DNA from: Candidatus Bathyarchaeota archaeon
Lineage (GTDB): Archaea > Thermoproteota > Bathyarchaeia > Bathyarchaeales > Bathycorpusculaceae
Direction: 5' to 3'
Assembly: GCA_026014585.1 (NCBI GenBank)
Contig: JAOZIA010000019.1
Coordinates: forward strand, 1 to 64,000
DNA length: 64,000 nucleotides
Shown one piece after another: positions 51,869 through 59,458 of this stretch (its first letter is position 1; each line of letters begins with the position of its first letter). Position numbers and translations under genes: made by a program. The notes beneath the pieces are model-generated. The model was not told the DNA's origin, searched no databases, and saw only the letters and a program-made list of their open reading frames with translations.

Positions 51869-51932
51869 TGAGGCAAAGTCTTGGTCTCGCACTAATTTTT
51901 CGCTGTTTTAATCAGTGCAATTCTGTGCCTCA
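51869..51932 (-). ncRNA. Candidate structured RNA element
   Basis: Nested stems: outer TGAGGCA (51869-51875) with TGCCTCA (51926-51932), extendable across one mismatch, and inner GCACTAA (51889-51895) with TCAGTGC (51912-51918). On the minus strand the inner pair becomes GCACTGA/TTAGTGC with one G-U wobble instead of an A-C mismatch, which favours a minus-strand RNA. No known family is recognised. Confidence 0.35.
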
Positions 51933-52122
51933 ATGCATTGCATCTAAAGCTTGCTCCCTGACCCGCAATAACCTGTTTGGTGTTTGCTTAGTATAAATAT
52001 TGCGACATTTATGTAACAAAAAAGAACAAAACTGCACCATTTGAAACAATTAAAGAAAAAGCCCCAAAACAACTTTCACCTAAATTCCAGCTCTCAAAAA
52101 AGACTCTGCCCTTCAAGAGCTA

Positions 52123-52692
52123 TCAAAACTGAGTTGCCAACAACGCTTCCCGCTCAATAATCAAATTAACTACTGCCTCTGCGCTGTCATTTTGGCTGGT
52201 GGCTTGGATTTCCTTATCAGTTATCCGAAAAGCCTGCAGTATATGCGCCTCTTTCTTAGAGGTTAATTCCAAAACTGACTCATCAGGCTGAACTCCAAAA
52301 TACTCCACGATTTCCTTAAGCGCCAAAGCAGTCTTCTCTTGGCTTTCACCTAAAACGACAACGGCAACGTTTTTGGAATCCTCGCTGGCACCAATCTTTT
52401 CGATAGCCCTCTGAATCTGCCTTTGCATAGATGCGTAGAGCATGATTTCTACAGCGAGATTTTTGGAAATGTTAGTTTTTCCTTTGAATGCTTCAACTGC
52501 GTTTATGACTGCAAATTTTAGGTGCTGGTTTGTGGCAATTAGGTCAGCGTTAAAAAACTGAATTACGGTTTGACCATTTTGTTTACGATTCTCTTTAAGA
52601 AACTGCTCTGCAACCGTAAAGCTTACACCTCTAAACCCCGTGATTTCCGCGTATTTGCCATATTTTTCAAACGTGTGCTGCATTTTTTTCAC
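52123..52692 (-). CDS. cgi121: KEOPS complex subunit Cgi121
   Basis: 189 residues: GKYAEITGFRGVSFTVAEQF, VIQFFNADLIATNQHLKFAV and NAVEAFKGKTNISKNLAVEI followed by LYASMQRQIQRAIEKIG are the Cgi121/TPRKB pattern. Cgi121 delivers the tRNA 3' end to KEOPS and stimulates Bud32. The C-terminus is longer than usual by about 30 residues. It directly follows the phosphoribosyltransferase gene by two bases. Confidence 0.88.
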   Translation of the reverse strand: MKKMQHTFEKYGKYAEITGFRGVSFTVAEQFLKENRKQNGQTVIQFFNADLIATNQHLKFAVINAVEAFKGKTNISKNLAVEIMLYASMQRQIQRAIEKIGASEDSKNVAVVVLGESQEKTALALKEIVEYFGVQPDESVLELTSKKEAHILQAFRITDKEIQATSQNDSAEAVVNLIIEREALLATQF

Positions 52693-52694
52693 TG

Positions 52695-53291
52695 TTACAT
52701 GTCTGATAGCAGTTTTTCTGTGAGATGTTTAGGTAAGCCTGCCTTTATGAGTTTGCCAATTTCTGCTTTGACTGCGCGGCTGCTCTGGTTTGTTTGGATG
52801 ATTTCTCGGATTGCTTCTTTAGTGTCCCAGGGAAAAACTATCCAGTTGTTGGTTTGTTTTTCAAAGTAATCGGGGGTTGTGATGCTGGTTTGTTTGTGGT
52901 ATAGTGTGGCGATTTTTACTTCTTTAGCTCCCTGCTCGATGAGGTGGGTTTTGGCAAGTTTTAAGCTCTCCCCGCTATCTGAGATATCATCGACAAGCAA
53001 CACCTTCTTGCCCTCAACACTACCGGTTACAGGTTGTTTTAGTTCGGGGATGTTTTCTGTTTTGGCAATACCAACGTAGTATTTTATTTGGATTGTGGCT
53101 ATGTTGGGGTTTTCCAAGAGGTCAGAGAGGATTCTTGCGGGTACTAAGCCGCCTCTGCAGATGGCCACGATTAGGTCAGGTTGGAAGGTTTGGCGGATTT
53201 TTTGTGTTTGGCAGAGGAGCATTTCGTAGGTTTGGTTCCATGTTGGGACTTCGTATTGCTGGGGGTTGGGCATTTTTTGTTTGTCTCGCAT
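52695..53291 (-). CDS. Phosphoribosyltransferase
   Basis: 198 residues of the type I PRTase fold: LIVAICRGGLVPARILSDLL and the PRPP motif VLLVDDISDSGESLKLAKTH, then KQTSITTPDYFEKQTNNWIV with FPWDTKEAIREI at the C-terminus. This matches archaeal xanthine/hypoxanthine-guanine-type PRTases that salvage purines, though the base specificity is not clear from sequence. It heads a two-gene unit with cgi121. Confidence 0.87.
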   Translation of the reverse strand: MRDKQKMPNPQQYEVPTWNQTYEMLLCQTQKIRQTFQPDLIVAICRGGLVPARILSDLLENPNIATIQIKYYVGIAKTENIPELKQPVTGSVEGKKVLLVDDISDSGESLKLAKTHLIEQGAKEVKIATLYHKQTSITTPDYFEKQTNNWIVFPWDTKEAIREIIQTNQSSRAVKAEIGKLIKAGLPKHLTEKLLSDM

Positions 53292-53437
53292 GGTTGGAAT
53301 TGGATTTAGGTTTATAAGTCTGTTCTGTCATCTTGTTTGGTGTCGGGAGAAAGGCGTATGCAGATATGTATCACAATTCGTAATATAGGTTATAAATGCT
53401 GCCAACCAGTTAGTTTTATGATGAAAAGGTGAATGAA

Positions 53438-53773
53438 ATGAAAAATAATGGAGAAGAGGAGAAGATAAAACGCATCCTAACTGACCAAAAAATGGCGGCG
53501 ATAAAAGCAATGCTCGAAAAAGACCACGCAATCGACTGCCTAATGCTGCTTGAAATGGGAAAAGGCAAATGGAAAGATGCAAAAGACTTCATGCGCGAAA
53601 ACAGCCTCACCCTCAGCGACGGAACCTTCCGCGCAAGAATGATTGAAATCGAAGACCTAGGCTTAGCCAAAGGTGAACGCATCGACCCACTCAAAAAATA
53701 CTACGTAAAAACCGAGTTGGGCGGGAAAGTCGCAAAGCTTCTCTTGGACTTTTTTGACAAGGTGGAAGCCTAG
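53438..53773 (+). CDS. Winged-helix DNA-binding protein
   Basis: About 111 residues. Core AMLEKDHAIDCLMLLEMGKG, KWKDAKDFMRENSLTLSDGT and FRARMIEIEDLGLAKGERID look like a winged helix, followed by KYYVKTELGGKVAKLLLDFF, typical of archaeal single-domain regulators where the wing reports a relieved or repressed state. ATG 53438 follows AAAAGGTGA. It precedes the pilin gene by 200 bases on the same strand and may regulate that cluster (inference). Confidence 0.7.
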   Translation: MKNNGEEEKIKRILTDQKMAAIKAMLEKDHAIDCLMLLEMGKGKWKDAKDFMRENSLTLSDGTFRARMIEIEDLGLAKGERIDPLKKYYVKTELGGKVAKLLLDFFDKVEA

Positions 53774-53912
53774 ATTTAGGCGGTTAAGTGTAGTTTCGCT
53801 TAACTGTTGTACATTTTTCTTTTATTATGTTAAATTGGAAATTTTGTTGCTATTTTTATGGATTTTATTGTAGTTTTGTTGTACTAGTGTATAGTATTGT
53901 ATCTTAAGTCAT

Positions 53913-53924
53913 AATATTTAAAAG
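53913..53924 (+). promoter_or_regulatory. TATA-type promoter of the pilin cluster
   Basis: AATATTTAAAAG, about 55-65 bases before ATG 53977; AAGGGAGG at 53958-53965 is the ribosome-binding site. Confidence 0.6.
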
Positions 53925-53976
53925 ACAGGTTATTGCTCACTAGCTTACACAACCCACAAGGGAGGAAAAAACAAAA

Positions 53977-54420
53977 ATGAACAACTACATAAGAAAAATA
54001 AAGAAAAACACAAAAGCACTCAGCCCCGTAGTAGCATCAATCATCCTCATCGCAGTCACTGTAGCAGTTAGTGTTGTCGTTGCAGCATGGATGGGTGGAA
54101 TGACCATCGGTTTAATGGGTAATGCAGAACAGGTTTCAGTATCTAACGCTGTATTCACTGCAGATAACGTACTCACTTTGACTGTGCGCAATACTGGCGG
54201 TGCAACTGTAACACTTGACACAGCAACAATCGACGGAACCAGCGTTACATTAGCGGCAGCATCTGGGTATTCTTTGGATGTCACCAAAGGTAATTCTACA
54301 CAAGTTACTTTAACTCTTGGCGGAAGCTCGACCTTCACTTCAGGTGCACAATACGAAGCCAGACTGACAACAACAAAAGGCACAACAATCGTCTACACTG
54401 CAACATACAACCCAATTTAA
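53977..54420 (+). CDS. Archaeal type IV pilin-like protein
   Basis: 147 residues. A short basic leader ends in NTKALSPVVASIILIAVTVA, the class III signal-peptide and hydrophobic N-terminus of archaeal pilins; prepilin peptidase would cut before SPVV. The remainder is a Thr/Ser-rich beta domain (LTLTVRNTGGATVTLDTATI, then STFTSGAQYEARLTTTKGT). It probably forms a surface filament, but no secretion ATPase or membrane platform gene is in this window. First gene of a five-gene cluster with roadblock and TPR proteins. Confidence 0.88.
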   Translation: MNNYIRKIKKNTKALSPVVASIILIAVTVAVSVVVAAWMGGMTIGLMGNAEQVSVSNAVFTADNVLTLTVRNTGGATVTLDTATIDGTSVTLAAASGYSLDVTKGNSTQVTLTLGGSSTFTSGAQYEARLTTTKGTTIVYTATYNPI

Positions 54421-54521
54421 CATCATAAACTTGTTTAGATATTTCGGGGTAAGGTGAAAAAAGTTTCACCTAATTTTTCCTTTTCTTCAAACAAAAAAAT
54501 TAACAAAAAGGGGAACAAAAA

Positions 54522-54944
54522 ATGGTCGTTGAAATAAAACAATACAACTCAGCACACGAAATAGCAGAAAACATAGACAACCAAATCAGCCAAACCAAAA
54601 GCATTCTAGGCGAGCAACTGCGCAAACTCGACGAAATCCGAATCATGGCAGAAAAATCCAAAAAAGTCCGCGAACTCGTCATGAAACTGGCCGGCAAAAA
54701 AAACCGTGACGATGGCGTCGGTGAAGTAACTGTAGGCTCCTTAACCATAGTTTTAGATGCCACACCCTTCCATGAACTAAGCGCAATAGAAGCCGTAGTA
54801 AGAAGCCACCAAGAACGCCTGCTAACCTTGCAGAAGGCACGCGAAGCACTCAAATGGCTAGACCAACTCGGAGACACCGAAGGCTTAAGCTACCTCGTTC
54901 TGGAATCAGACGCTGTTCCTGAACGCATACTATTTAACATGTAA
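54522..54944 (+). CDS. Hypothetical helical protein of the pilin cluster
   Basis: 140 residues, mostly charged helix: VVEIKQYNSAHEIAENIDNQ, QTKSILGEQLRKLDEIRIMA, LVMKLAGKKNRDDGVGEV and a C-terminal ELSAIEAVVRSHQERLLTLQ. Coiled-coil formation is likely. No family recognised. It lies between the pilin and the roadblock genes and is probably co-transcribed; it may be a scaffold (inference). Confidence 0.65.
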   Translation: MVVEIKQYNSAHEIAENIDNQISQTKSILGEQLRKLDEIRIMAEKSKKVRELVMKLAGKKNRDDGVGEVTVGSLTIVLDATPFHELSAIEAVVRSHQERLLTLQKAREALKWLDQLGDTEGLSYLVLESDAVPERILFNM

Positions 54945-54964
54945 CTTTAAGGCAGGAACCAGCC

Positions 54965-55717
54965 ATGAGCCAAGCACGAATCTTTGCACTAAGAACCACC
55001 GTGGTGGAAATTAAAAAACTGGAGCCTTGCCTGCAAAATATTTTTCTTTTTCAAAAAGACGGGCAAGTAATCGCTAAAGATGACCAAACCCGCGATGAAC
55101 AAGTTAGGGCTTTAGCAGATTTTTTTGGAGCCTTGCTGAACCGTGCAGAAAACGTTGATGCCCTCACTGACTTATCACTTGCTGGCTCGAAGTCAACGCT
55201 CAATGTTTGCTGCATTGGCGACTTGTATGCTGGAACTGTTTTTTCTCGCGAAACAGACCAAAAAACTGTTAAAGCCCTAACCAAAATCACTCTGCCAACC
55301 ATAATAAAACTGGTAGACCAAATCGCGCCAATCACCCAACTTCCTGTTTCGCAGGAACTGCCCCAAGAGAACTCTACACCGCAACCTGTGCAAGATTCAG
55401 TTAGTCTTCCTAAAGTGCCTGTTAACCAGTTTATTGTGGAAAAAATAGGTGGCTTGCTAACACCACAGGACACCGTGCGTGTTGACAGCATAACTGTGGA
55501 AGGCTGGTTTAACCTGTATAGTAATCAAGAAATCCGCGAAGTCAACTTGGAAAGCATAAGCGGGAAAATCACACGTTGCAAATTTAAATCCAACAAGAAC
55601 CAAAAACAGCTCAGCGGTACAATTTTGGTTCCAGAAAAAATCATGTCAGCGCTAAAAGTTGGTAGGGGCGAGTTGGTTATGGTTGCACCTGTTGTAGAAT
55701 TGGAGGCTCAAATGTGA
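54965..55717 (+). CDS. Roadblock/LC7-like protein with C-terminal beta domain
   Basis: 250 residues. The N-terminal half (LQNIFLFQKDGQVIAKDDQT, VRALADFFGALLNRAENVDA, STLNVCCIGDLYAGTVFSRE) fits the Roadblock/LC7 fold, which in archaea and bacteria often partners small GTPases or filament systems. After a Pro-rich linker, residues about 150-250 form a beta-rich domain (TVEGWFNLYSNQEIREVNLE, GTILVPEKIMSALKVGRGEL). Function unknown. It overlaps the next gene by four bases (GTGA). Confidence 0.65.
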   Translation: MSQARIFALRTTVVEIKKLEPCLQNIFLFQKDGQVIAKDDQTRDEQVRALADFFGALLNRAENVDALTDLSLAGSKSTLNVCCIGDLYAGTVFSRETDQKTVKALTKITLPTIIKLVDQIAPITQLPVSQELPQENSTPQPVQDSVSLPKVPVNQFIVEKIGGLLTPQDTVRVDSITVEGWFNLYSNQEIREVNLESISGKITRCKFKSNKNQKQLSGTILVPEKIMSALKVGRGELVMVAPVVELEAQM

Positions 55718-56007
55718 CACGAAAAGCCCAAAACCAAGCTGTTATCCTTGGGGAAACCCAAAAAATGAGTGAGAAAGTTATCGGTTATATTTTGCGAACG
55801 GAGTCCACTGCCAAAATCAACCTTGTCGAGTCTGACAAAATTGTTGACTACGCCATGTTTAATTCGCAGTTGATTGAATCCGCTCATGGCATGGCAGAAG
55901 CAATAGGCATCGACGGTGCAGATCAGGTGGTTGTTGCTGGGAAAAACATCAAAACCATCTGTAAAATCTCAGGCAAAACAAAAACTTGCGTTTTCATCAA
56001 AACTTAA
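55714..56007 (+). CDS. Small Roadblock/LC7-like protein
   Basis: 97 residues: VIGYILRTESTAKINLVESD, MFNSQLIESAHGMAEAIGID and VVVAGKNIKTICKISGKTKT give the compact roadblock pattern of alternating helix and sheet. It may form a heterodimer with the preceding roadblock protein. GTG start overlaps that gene's stop. Confidence 0.6.
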   Translation: MTRKAQNQAVILGETQKMSEKVIGYILRTESTAKINLVESDKIVDYAMFNSQLIESAHGMAEAIGIDGADQVVVAGKNIKTICKISGKTKTCVFIKT

Positions 56008-56106
56008 GCGTCTATTAAAAAGACCCAACCTCTGTTTCTTTGGTTCTCACTTTTGGGGGTAAAATCTAAATGCAAGTTCCCAGTCAAATACTGTCAGTGA
56101 ACATTA

Positions 56107-56508
56107 ATGAGTATTAAAGAAGACCCAATTAAACTTCACAAAGACGCAAACGCCCTAATGGAAAACGGCAAATACGAAGAAGCACGCGAGCTTTTCGTAA
56201 AAGTTGCCGAACTCTACTATAAAGGTCAAAACTATTTTGGCGCTGCCGAAATGAACTATAAAGCAGGCGAATGCAGCCTATCTCTTAAAGAATATGAGAA
56301 GGGCGTTGAGCTTTTTACTAAATCCTCAGAAATCAGCTTTAACAAAGGTTTTGAACGCTACGGCATAAGCGCGCTTGAATCTGCACGGGAATGCCAAAAA
56401 GCCTTAGGGAATACTCAAGAAGTTGAAGCTATCACCAAAAAAATCGATGACTTCAACAAGAAACAGCAAGAACAAGACGAAGAAAGCAGTTTCTCAGTTT
56501 TCTCCTAA
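56107..56508 (+). CDS. TPR-like protein
   Basis: 133 residues with about three tetratricopeptide-like helix pairs: LHKDANALMENGKYEEAREL, YYKGQNYFGAAEMNYKAGEC and LKEYEKGVELFTKSSEISFN with GFERYGISALESARECQKAL. It resembles the SNAP/TPR type of adaptor. The acidic tail (QEQDEESSFSVFS) is disordered. Last gene of the pilin/roadblock cluster, 99 bases after the small roadblock gene. Confidence 0.7.
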   Translation: MSIKEDPIKLHKDANALMENGKYEEARELFVKVAELYYKGQNYFGAAEMNYKAGECSLSLKEYEKGVELFTKSSEISFNKGFERYGISALESARECQKALGNTQEVEAITKKIDDFNKKQQEQDEESSFSVFS

Positions 56509-56560
56509 ACCCTTTTTCATTTTTCAACATTTTTGGATTGGAAAATCATCCAAAGTTACC

Positions 56561-56639
56561 TGCCCCTCTTAGAGTTCTGTAGACCCCTCTATCATTTCTG
56601 CATAGATCAACTATTTGGAGCCTAATAGGCGGCAAATAG
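56561..56639 (-). repeat. Dispersed intergenic repeat, copy D
   Basis: On the minus strand: a core CTATTTGCCGCCTATTAG (56639-56622) overlapping CTATTAGGCTCCAAATAG (56628-56611), then a tail ATGCAGAAATGATAGAGGGG (56603-56584) followed by GTC, and a second degenerate tail CTACAGAACTCTAAGAGGGG (56582-56563). It sits between two convergent genes. Confidence 0.78.
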
Positions 56640-56657
56640 AAATGTTGCATATTACCT

Positions 56658-57269
56658 TTAGGTTGTTTGGGTTTTGTACCATTCGCCAAACTTACGCACC
56701 GAAGATGCCCGATGAGAAAAACCATTTTTCTCCTTAATGGTCATTTCCGCAAACGATTTCTCGCTGCTTTTAGGTTGGAAAATGGGATCAAAACCAAATC
56801 CTGACTTACCTGCTTCTTTCCGCTCGCTTGTGGTGATTTGTCCTTTGGATTCGCCCATAAAAACCATGGGTTCTGGGTTGTCAGTTTCACAGTAGGCTAT
56901 GGCTGAGCGGAAGGTTGCCGTGCGGTTTTTTTCTTCAATCATAAGTTTGAGGATGCCGTGGTTGTGCAGGGTTTTGTAGACGTAGGCGGAATATGGACCT
57001 GGGAAACCTTCAAGTGTGTCAATGAAGAGTCCTGCGTCTTCCACGATGAGGGGCAGATGGCATCGGCTGAAGGCTTCTTTTGCACTGGCTTTGGTGATTT
57101 CTGCAATGCTATCATCTTGGATTTCGGCACCTTTCATTTTAAGCCAGCCAACTGTTACGCCTAACGGGGCAAGCAGACTGTGGACTTCTTGAAATTTGTG
57201 AACGTTGCCCGAAACAAAAAAGACCACTTTACCCTTCAATTTACACTCACTGCTTTCGTTCTTCAACAT
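56658..57269 (-). CDS. XTP/dITP diphosphohydrolase (RdgB/Ham1)
   Basis: About 203 residues. The N-terminal VVFFVSGNVHKFQEVHSLLA, the central LIVEDAGLFIDTLEGFPGPY with SAYVYKTL, and GKSGFGFDPIFQPKSSEKSF are the Ham1 signature that binds and hydrolyses non-canonical purine triphosphates to prevent their use. ATG 57269 lies inside the end of bud32; the frame overlaps it by 23 bases. Confidence 0.92.
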   Translation of the reverse strand: MLKNESSECKLKGKVVFFVSGNVHKFQEVHSLLAPLGVTVGWLKMKGAEIQDDSIAEITKASAKEAFSRCHLPLIVEDAGLFIDTLEGFPGPYSAYVYKTLHNHGILKLMIEEKNRTATFRSAIAYCETDNPEPMVFMGESKGQITTSERKEAGKSGFGFDPIFQPKSSEKSFAEMTIKEKNGFSHRASSVRKFGEWYKTQTT

Positions 57270-57894
57270 AACGTCCACGCCGTTCAATCTCTTTAATTTT
57301 CAAATAAACCTTTTCCGCTTGCTCGCCTAAAACCATCGAGTAACCACAGAAAACCCCCTCTAAGCATTCTTCCCAACACAGAAAATGGGTGCTTTGAAGT
57401 GCGCGCTTAAGCAAGTGTAAATCTACGCCCTTGGCTTCGACCTCAACGTTTTTTTCGCCAAGCCCAAAGTCTACAAAGAAAATTTTGCCCTCAGGAGTCA
57501 GAATCATGTTGGAGGTGGTTAGGTCGCCGTGGATTAGGTTGTTTTGGTGTAGTTTGCCGATTAATTCGCCGATTCGAGTGCAAAGCGCCTTGCGTTCGGC
57601 TTTGGGGAGGATGTTTAGGACTTGTTTGACTTGTTTGCCTTCTATGTATTCCATGATGATTGAGGCTTCGGGAACGTTTACCAAGTAAATCAGTGGTGTG
57701 GGTATGCCTGCGGTTTTTGCGTCATGTATCATTTGTGGTTCATGTACTGTGCGGTATGTGCGAATCTGCCTGTCAAGTTCGGCTGGGCGGTAACGTTTGG
57801 GAATGCGGGTTTTGATTATGACTTCTTTGCCTTCCAGTTCGGCTCGGTATAGGCTGGCTTCTGCGCCTTTCTTAAACAGCTTTACTGTATCCAT
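57247..57894 (-). CDS. bud32: KEOPS complex kinase/ATPase Bud32
   Basis: 215 residues, a small kinase-like protein: LFKKGAEASLYRAEL (P-loop), EGKEVIIKTRIPKRYRPAEL with the lysine, SIIMEYIEGKQVKQVLNIL, GELIGKLHQNNLIHGDLTTS with catalytic HGDLT, and GKIFFVDFGLGEKN carrying DFG. As KEOPS subunit it uses ATP to support t6A formation by Kae1. In many archaea Kae1 and Bud32 are fused; here they are separate with 13 bases of overlap. Confidence 0.93.
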   Translation of the reverse strand: MDTVKLFKKGAEASLYRAELEGKEVIIKTRIPKRYRPAELDRQIRTYRTVHEPQMIHDAKTAGIPTPLIYLVNVPEASIIMEYIEGKQVKQVLNILPKAERKALCTRIGELIGKLHQNNLIHGDLTTSNMILTPEGKIFFVDFGLGEKNVEVEAKGVDLHLLKRALQSTHFLCWEECLEGVFCGYSMVLGEQAEKVYLKIKEIERRGRYVEERKQ

Positions 57895-58892
57895 GGCACA
57901 TCCACCCTATCCACACGCCATCGCAACTTAACAAAACTCTCCTCAACAGGCGTCCGTAACCCATGTGTATAAGCCAACACGCCCGTCCACGCCACCATCG
58001 CACCATTATCAGTAGCAAACTTTAAGGGAACAACATGAAAAGACGCCTCATGCTCCCCCGCAATAACTGAGAGCATATCCTGCAGTCGCTTGTTTGCTGC
58101 AACCCCGCCTGTTAGCAAAACCTCTTGTTTCTCAGTGTGAGCCAGCGCCCGCTCAGTAACCTCGGTAACCATCGAAAACGCATGCTCCTGCAGGCTGTAA
58201 CATAAATCCTCAATCCGCTCCCCCCTCTGTAACTGCGCAGTTGCCGCTGTCAACAATCCGCTAAGCGACAAATCCATGCCCTTAACCACATACGGCAGCG
58301 AAACCAGCTTTTTGCCCTCCAACGCCAACTTCTCCACCGCAGCGCCCAACGGTAGTCCCTTCTGGTTCTTCAATCCCGCTTCACGCGCAAAAACATCTAA
58401 GCAGTTTCCCAGTGCAATGTCGAGGGTTTCGCCAAAGACTCTGTAGCGCCCCGAAGTGTAAGCAGTTACCATAGTGTTTCCGCCTGACGCATACAGCGTG
58501 ACGGGGTCGGTGACGCCTGTTTGAAGCTTTCCAATTTCTATGTGCGCCACAGAATGATTGATGCCGACCAATGGAACATTAAGATAAGATGCTAAAGCAC
58601 GGGCTACAGTTGCGCCTGTTCGCAGACATGGTCCCAAGCCTGGACCCATAGAAAACGCCACAACCGCCAAATCCGAGGGTTTGATGCCTGCATCAGAGAA
58701 TGCATCTTTGAGGACTTGGTCGGCTACTTCTGCGTGGTGACGCGCGGCTTCTCTTGGATGTATGCCGCCTTCCGTGGGGACGTAGCTGTCTTTGGCGTTT
58801 GCTAAGATGTCGCCCTGAAAATTGGCTATTCCAGCGCCGAAGTCATCCGCGGTGGATTCGATGCCTAAACAGTACTGCGGTGTTTTGGTCAT
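57882..58892 (-). CDS. kae1: tRNA threonylcarbamoyl transferase Kae1
   Basis: About 336 residues from ATG 58892 (further ATGs at 58910 and 58922 are upstream; the latter lies too close to the TATA element at 58940-58949). The ASKHA fold is clear: YCLGIESTADDFGAGI, EGGIHPREAARHHAEVADQV, GPGLGPCLRTGATVARALAS, metal-binding NHSVAHIEIG and C-terminal ATDNGAMVAWTG. Kae1 transfers the threonylcarbamoyl group to A37 of tRNA. Forms an operon with bud32 and rdgB. Confidence 0.95.
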   Translation of the reverse strand: MTKTPQYCLGIESTADDFGAGIANFQGDILANAKDSYVPTEGGIHPREAARHHAEVADQVLKDAFSDAGIKPSDLAVVAFSMGPGLGPCLRTGATVARALASYLNVPLVGINHSVAHIEIGKLQTGVTDPVTLYASGGNTMVTAYTSGRYRVFGETLDIALGNCLDVFAREAGLKNQKGLPLGAAVEKLALEGKKLVSLPYVVKGMDLSLSGLLTAATAQLQRGERIEDLCYSLQEHAFSMVTEVTERALAHTEKQEVLLTGGVAANKRLQDMLSVIAGEHEASFHVVPLKFATDNGAMVAWTGVLAYTHGLRTPVEESFVKLRWRVDRVDVPWIQ

Positions 58893-58996
58893 GTTTTTCA
58901 GCTTTTTGTTCATGTGTTCCATGTTTTTAAAGGGGATAGATATTTTTATGTGAATCCAACGCTTATATCATTGTATTATTTGGAATGGGTTATAGA

Positions 58997-59458
58997 ATGC
59001 CTAAACGTAATGACCTTGAACAGAAAGCACTCCACTACGTCGTTGGAACTGGTTATCAAGGTGTACTTCAATCTGACCTTTGGCGCGAACTCGGTGCAAG
59101 CAGCCGAGAAGGCTCACGTGTATCAATTAAACTTGAAGAAAAAGGCTTAATCCGTAGAGAAAAAGAACTCCAAGAAGGCAGATGGACCTACAGGCTCTAC
59201 CCCAAACGTCTCCCAGCCTCAATCGAAACCATCAGCGACTGCCCCTGCCTACTATGCCCCGACAATGCACGATGCGACCCCACAACCACGATTTCACCTA
59301 AAAACTGCACCCGACTAACCGAGTGGATATTGAATCTGGGAAACGAGAAGCCCGCTGAAACTATGGAAACTGATGAAGTCTCCGAGGATGAAGAGGTTTC
59401 AAGCGAGCTTGATGAGCAAGAGGAAACTGTTGATGCCGAAAGCTTGGATTCAGAGTAG
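58997..59458 (+). CDS. Transcription initiation factor E subunit beta (RPC34/39-like)
   Basis: 153 residues from ATG 58997. A winged helix (DLEQKALHYVVGTGYQGVLQ, SDLWRELGASSREGSRVSIK, LEEKGLIRREKE) is followed by a cysteine domain SDCPCLLCPDNARCDPTT and TISPKNCTRLTEWI. That pattern (CxxC...C...ISPxNC...EW) equals the Fe-S domain of archaeal TFE-beta and human RPC39. With TFE-alpha (7.0 kb) it forms TFE. The acidic C-terminal tail is extended. FtsJ overlaps its 3' end. Confidence 0.85.
   Translation: MPKRNDLEQKALHYVVGTGYQGVLQSDLWRELGASSREGSRVSIKLEEKGLIRREKELQEGRWTYRLYPKRLPASIETISDCPCLLCPDNARCDPTTTISPKNCTRLTEWILNLGNEKPAETMETDEVSEDEEVSSELDEQEETVDAESLDSE

Larger units (their letters stand above)
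51479..52122. other. 644-base interval with repeats and structured elements, no clear gene
   Basis: Contains two copies of the dispersed repeat at its left end (51501-51549, 51557-51603), a nested hairpin (51681-51734), a second nested stem structure (51869-51932), and a TATA-like element near 51990-52000 readable on either strand. Only a 35-codon minus-strand frame looks remotely protein-like. A structured non-coding RNA or a decayed gene is possible. Confidence 0.6.
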
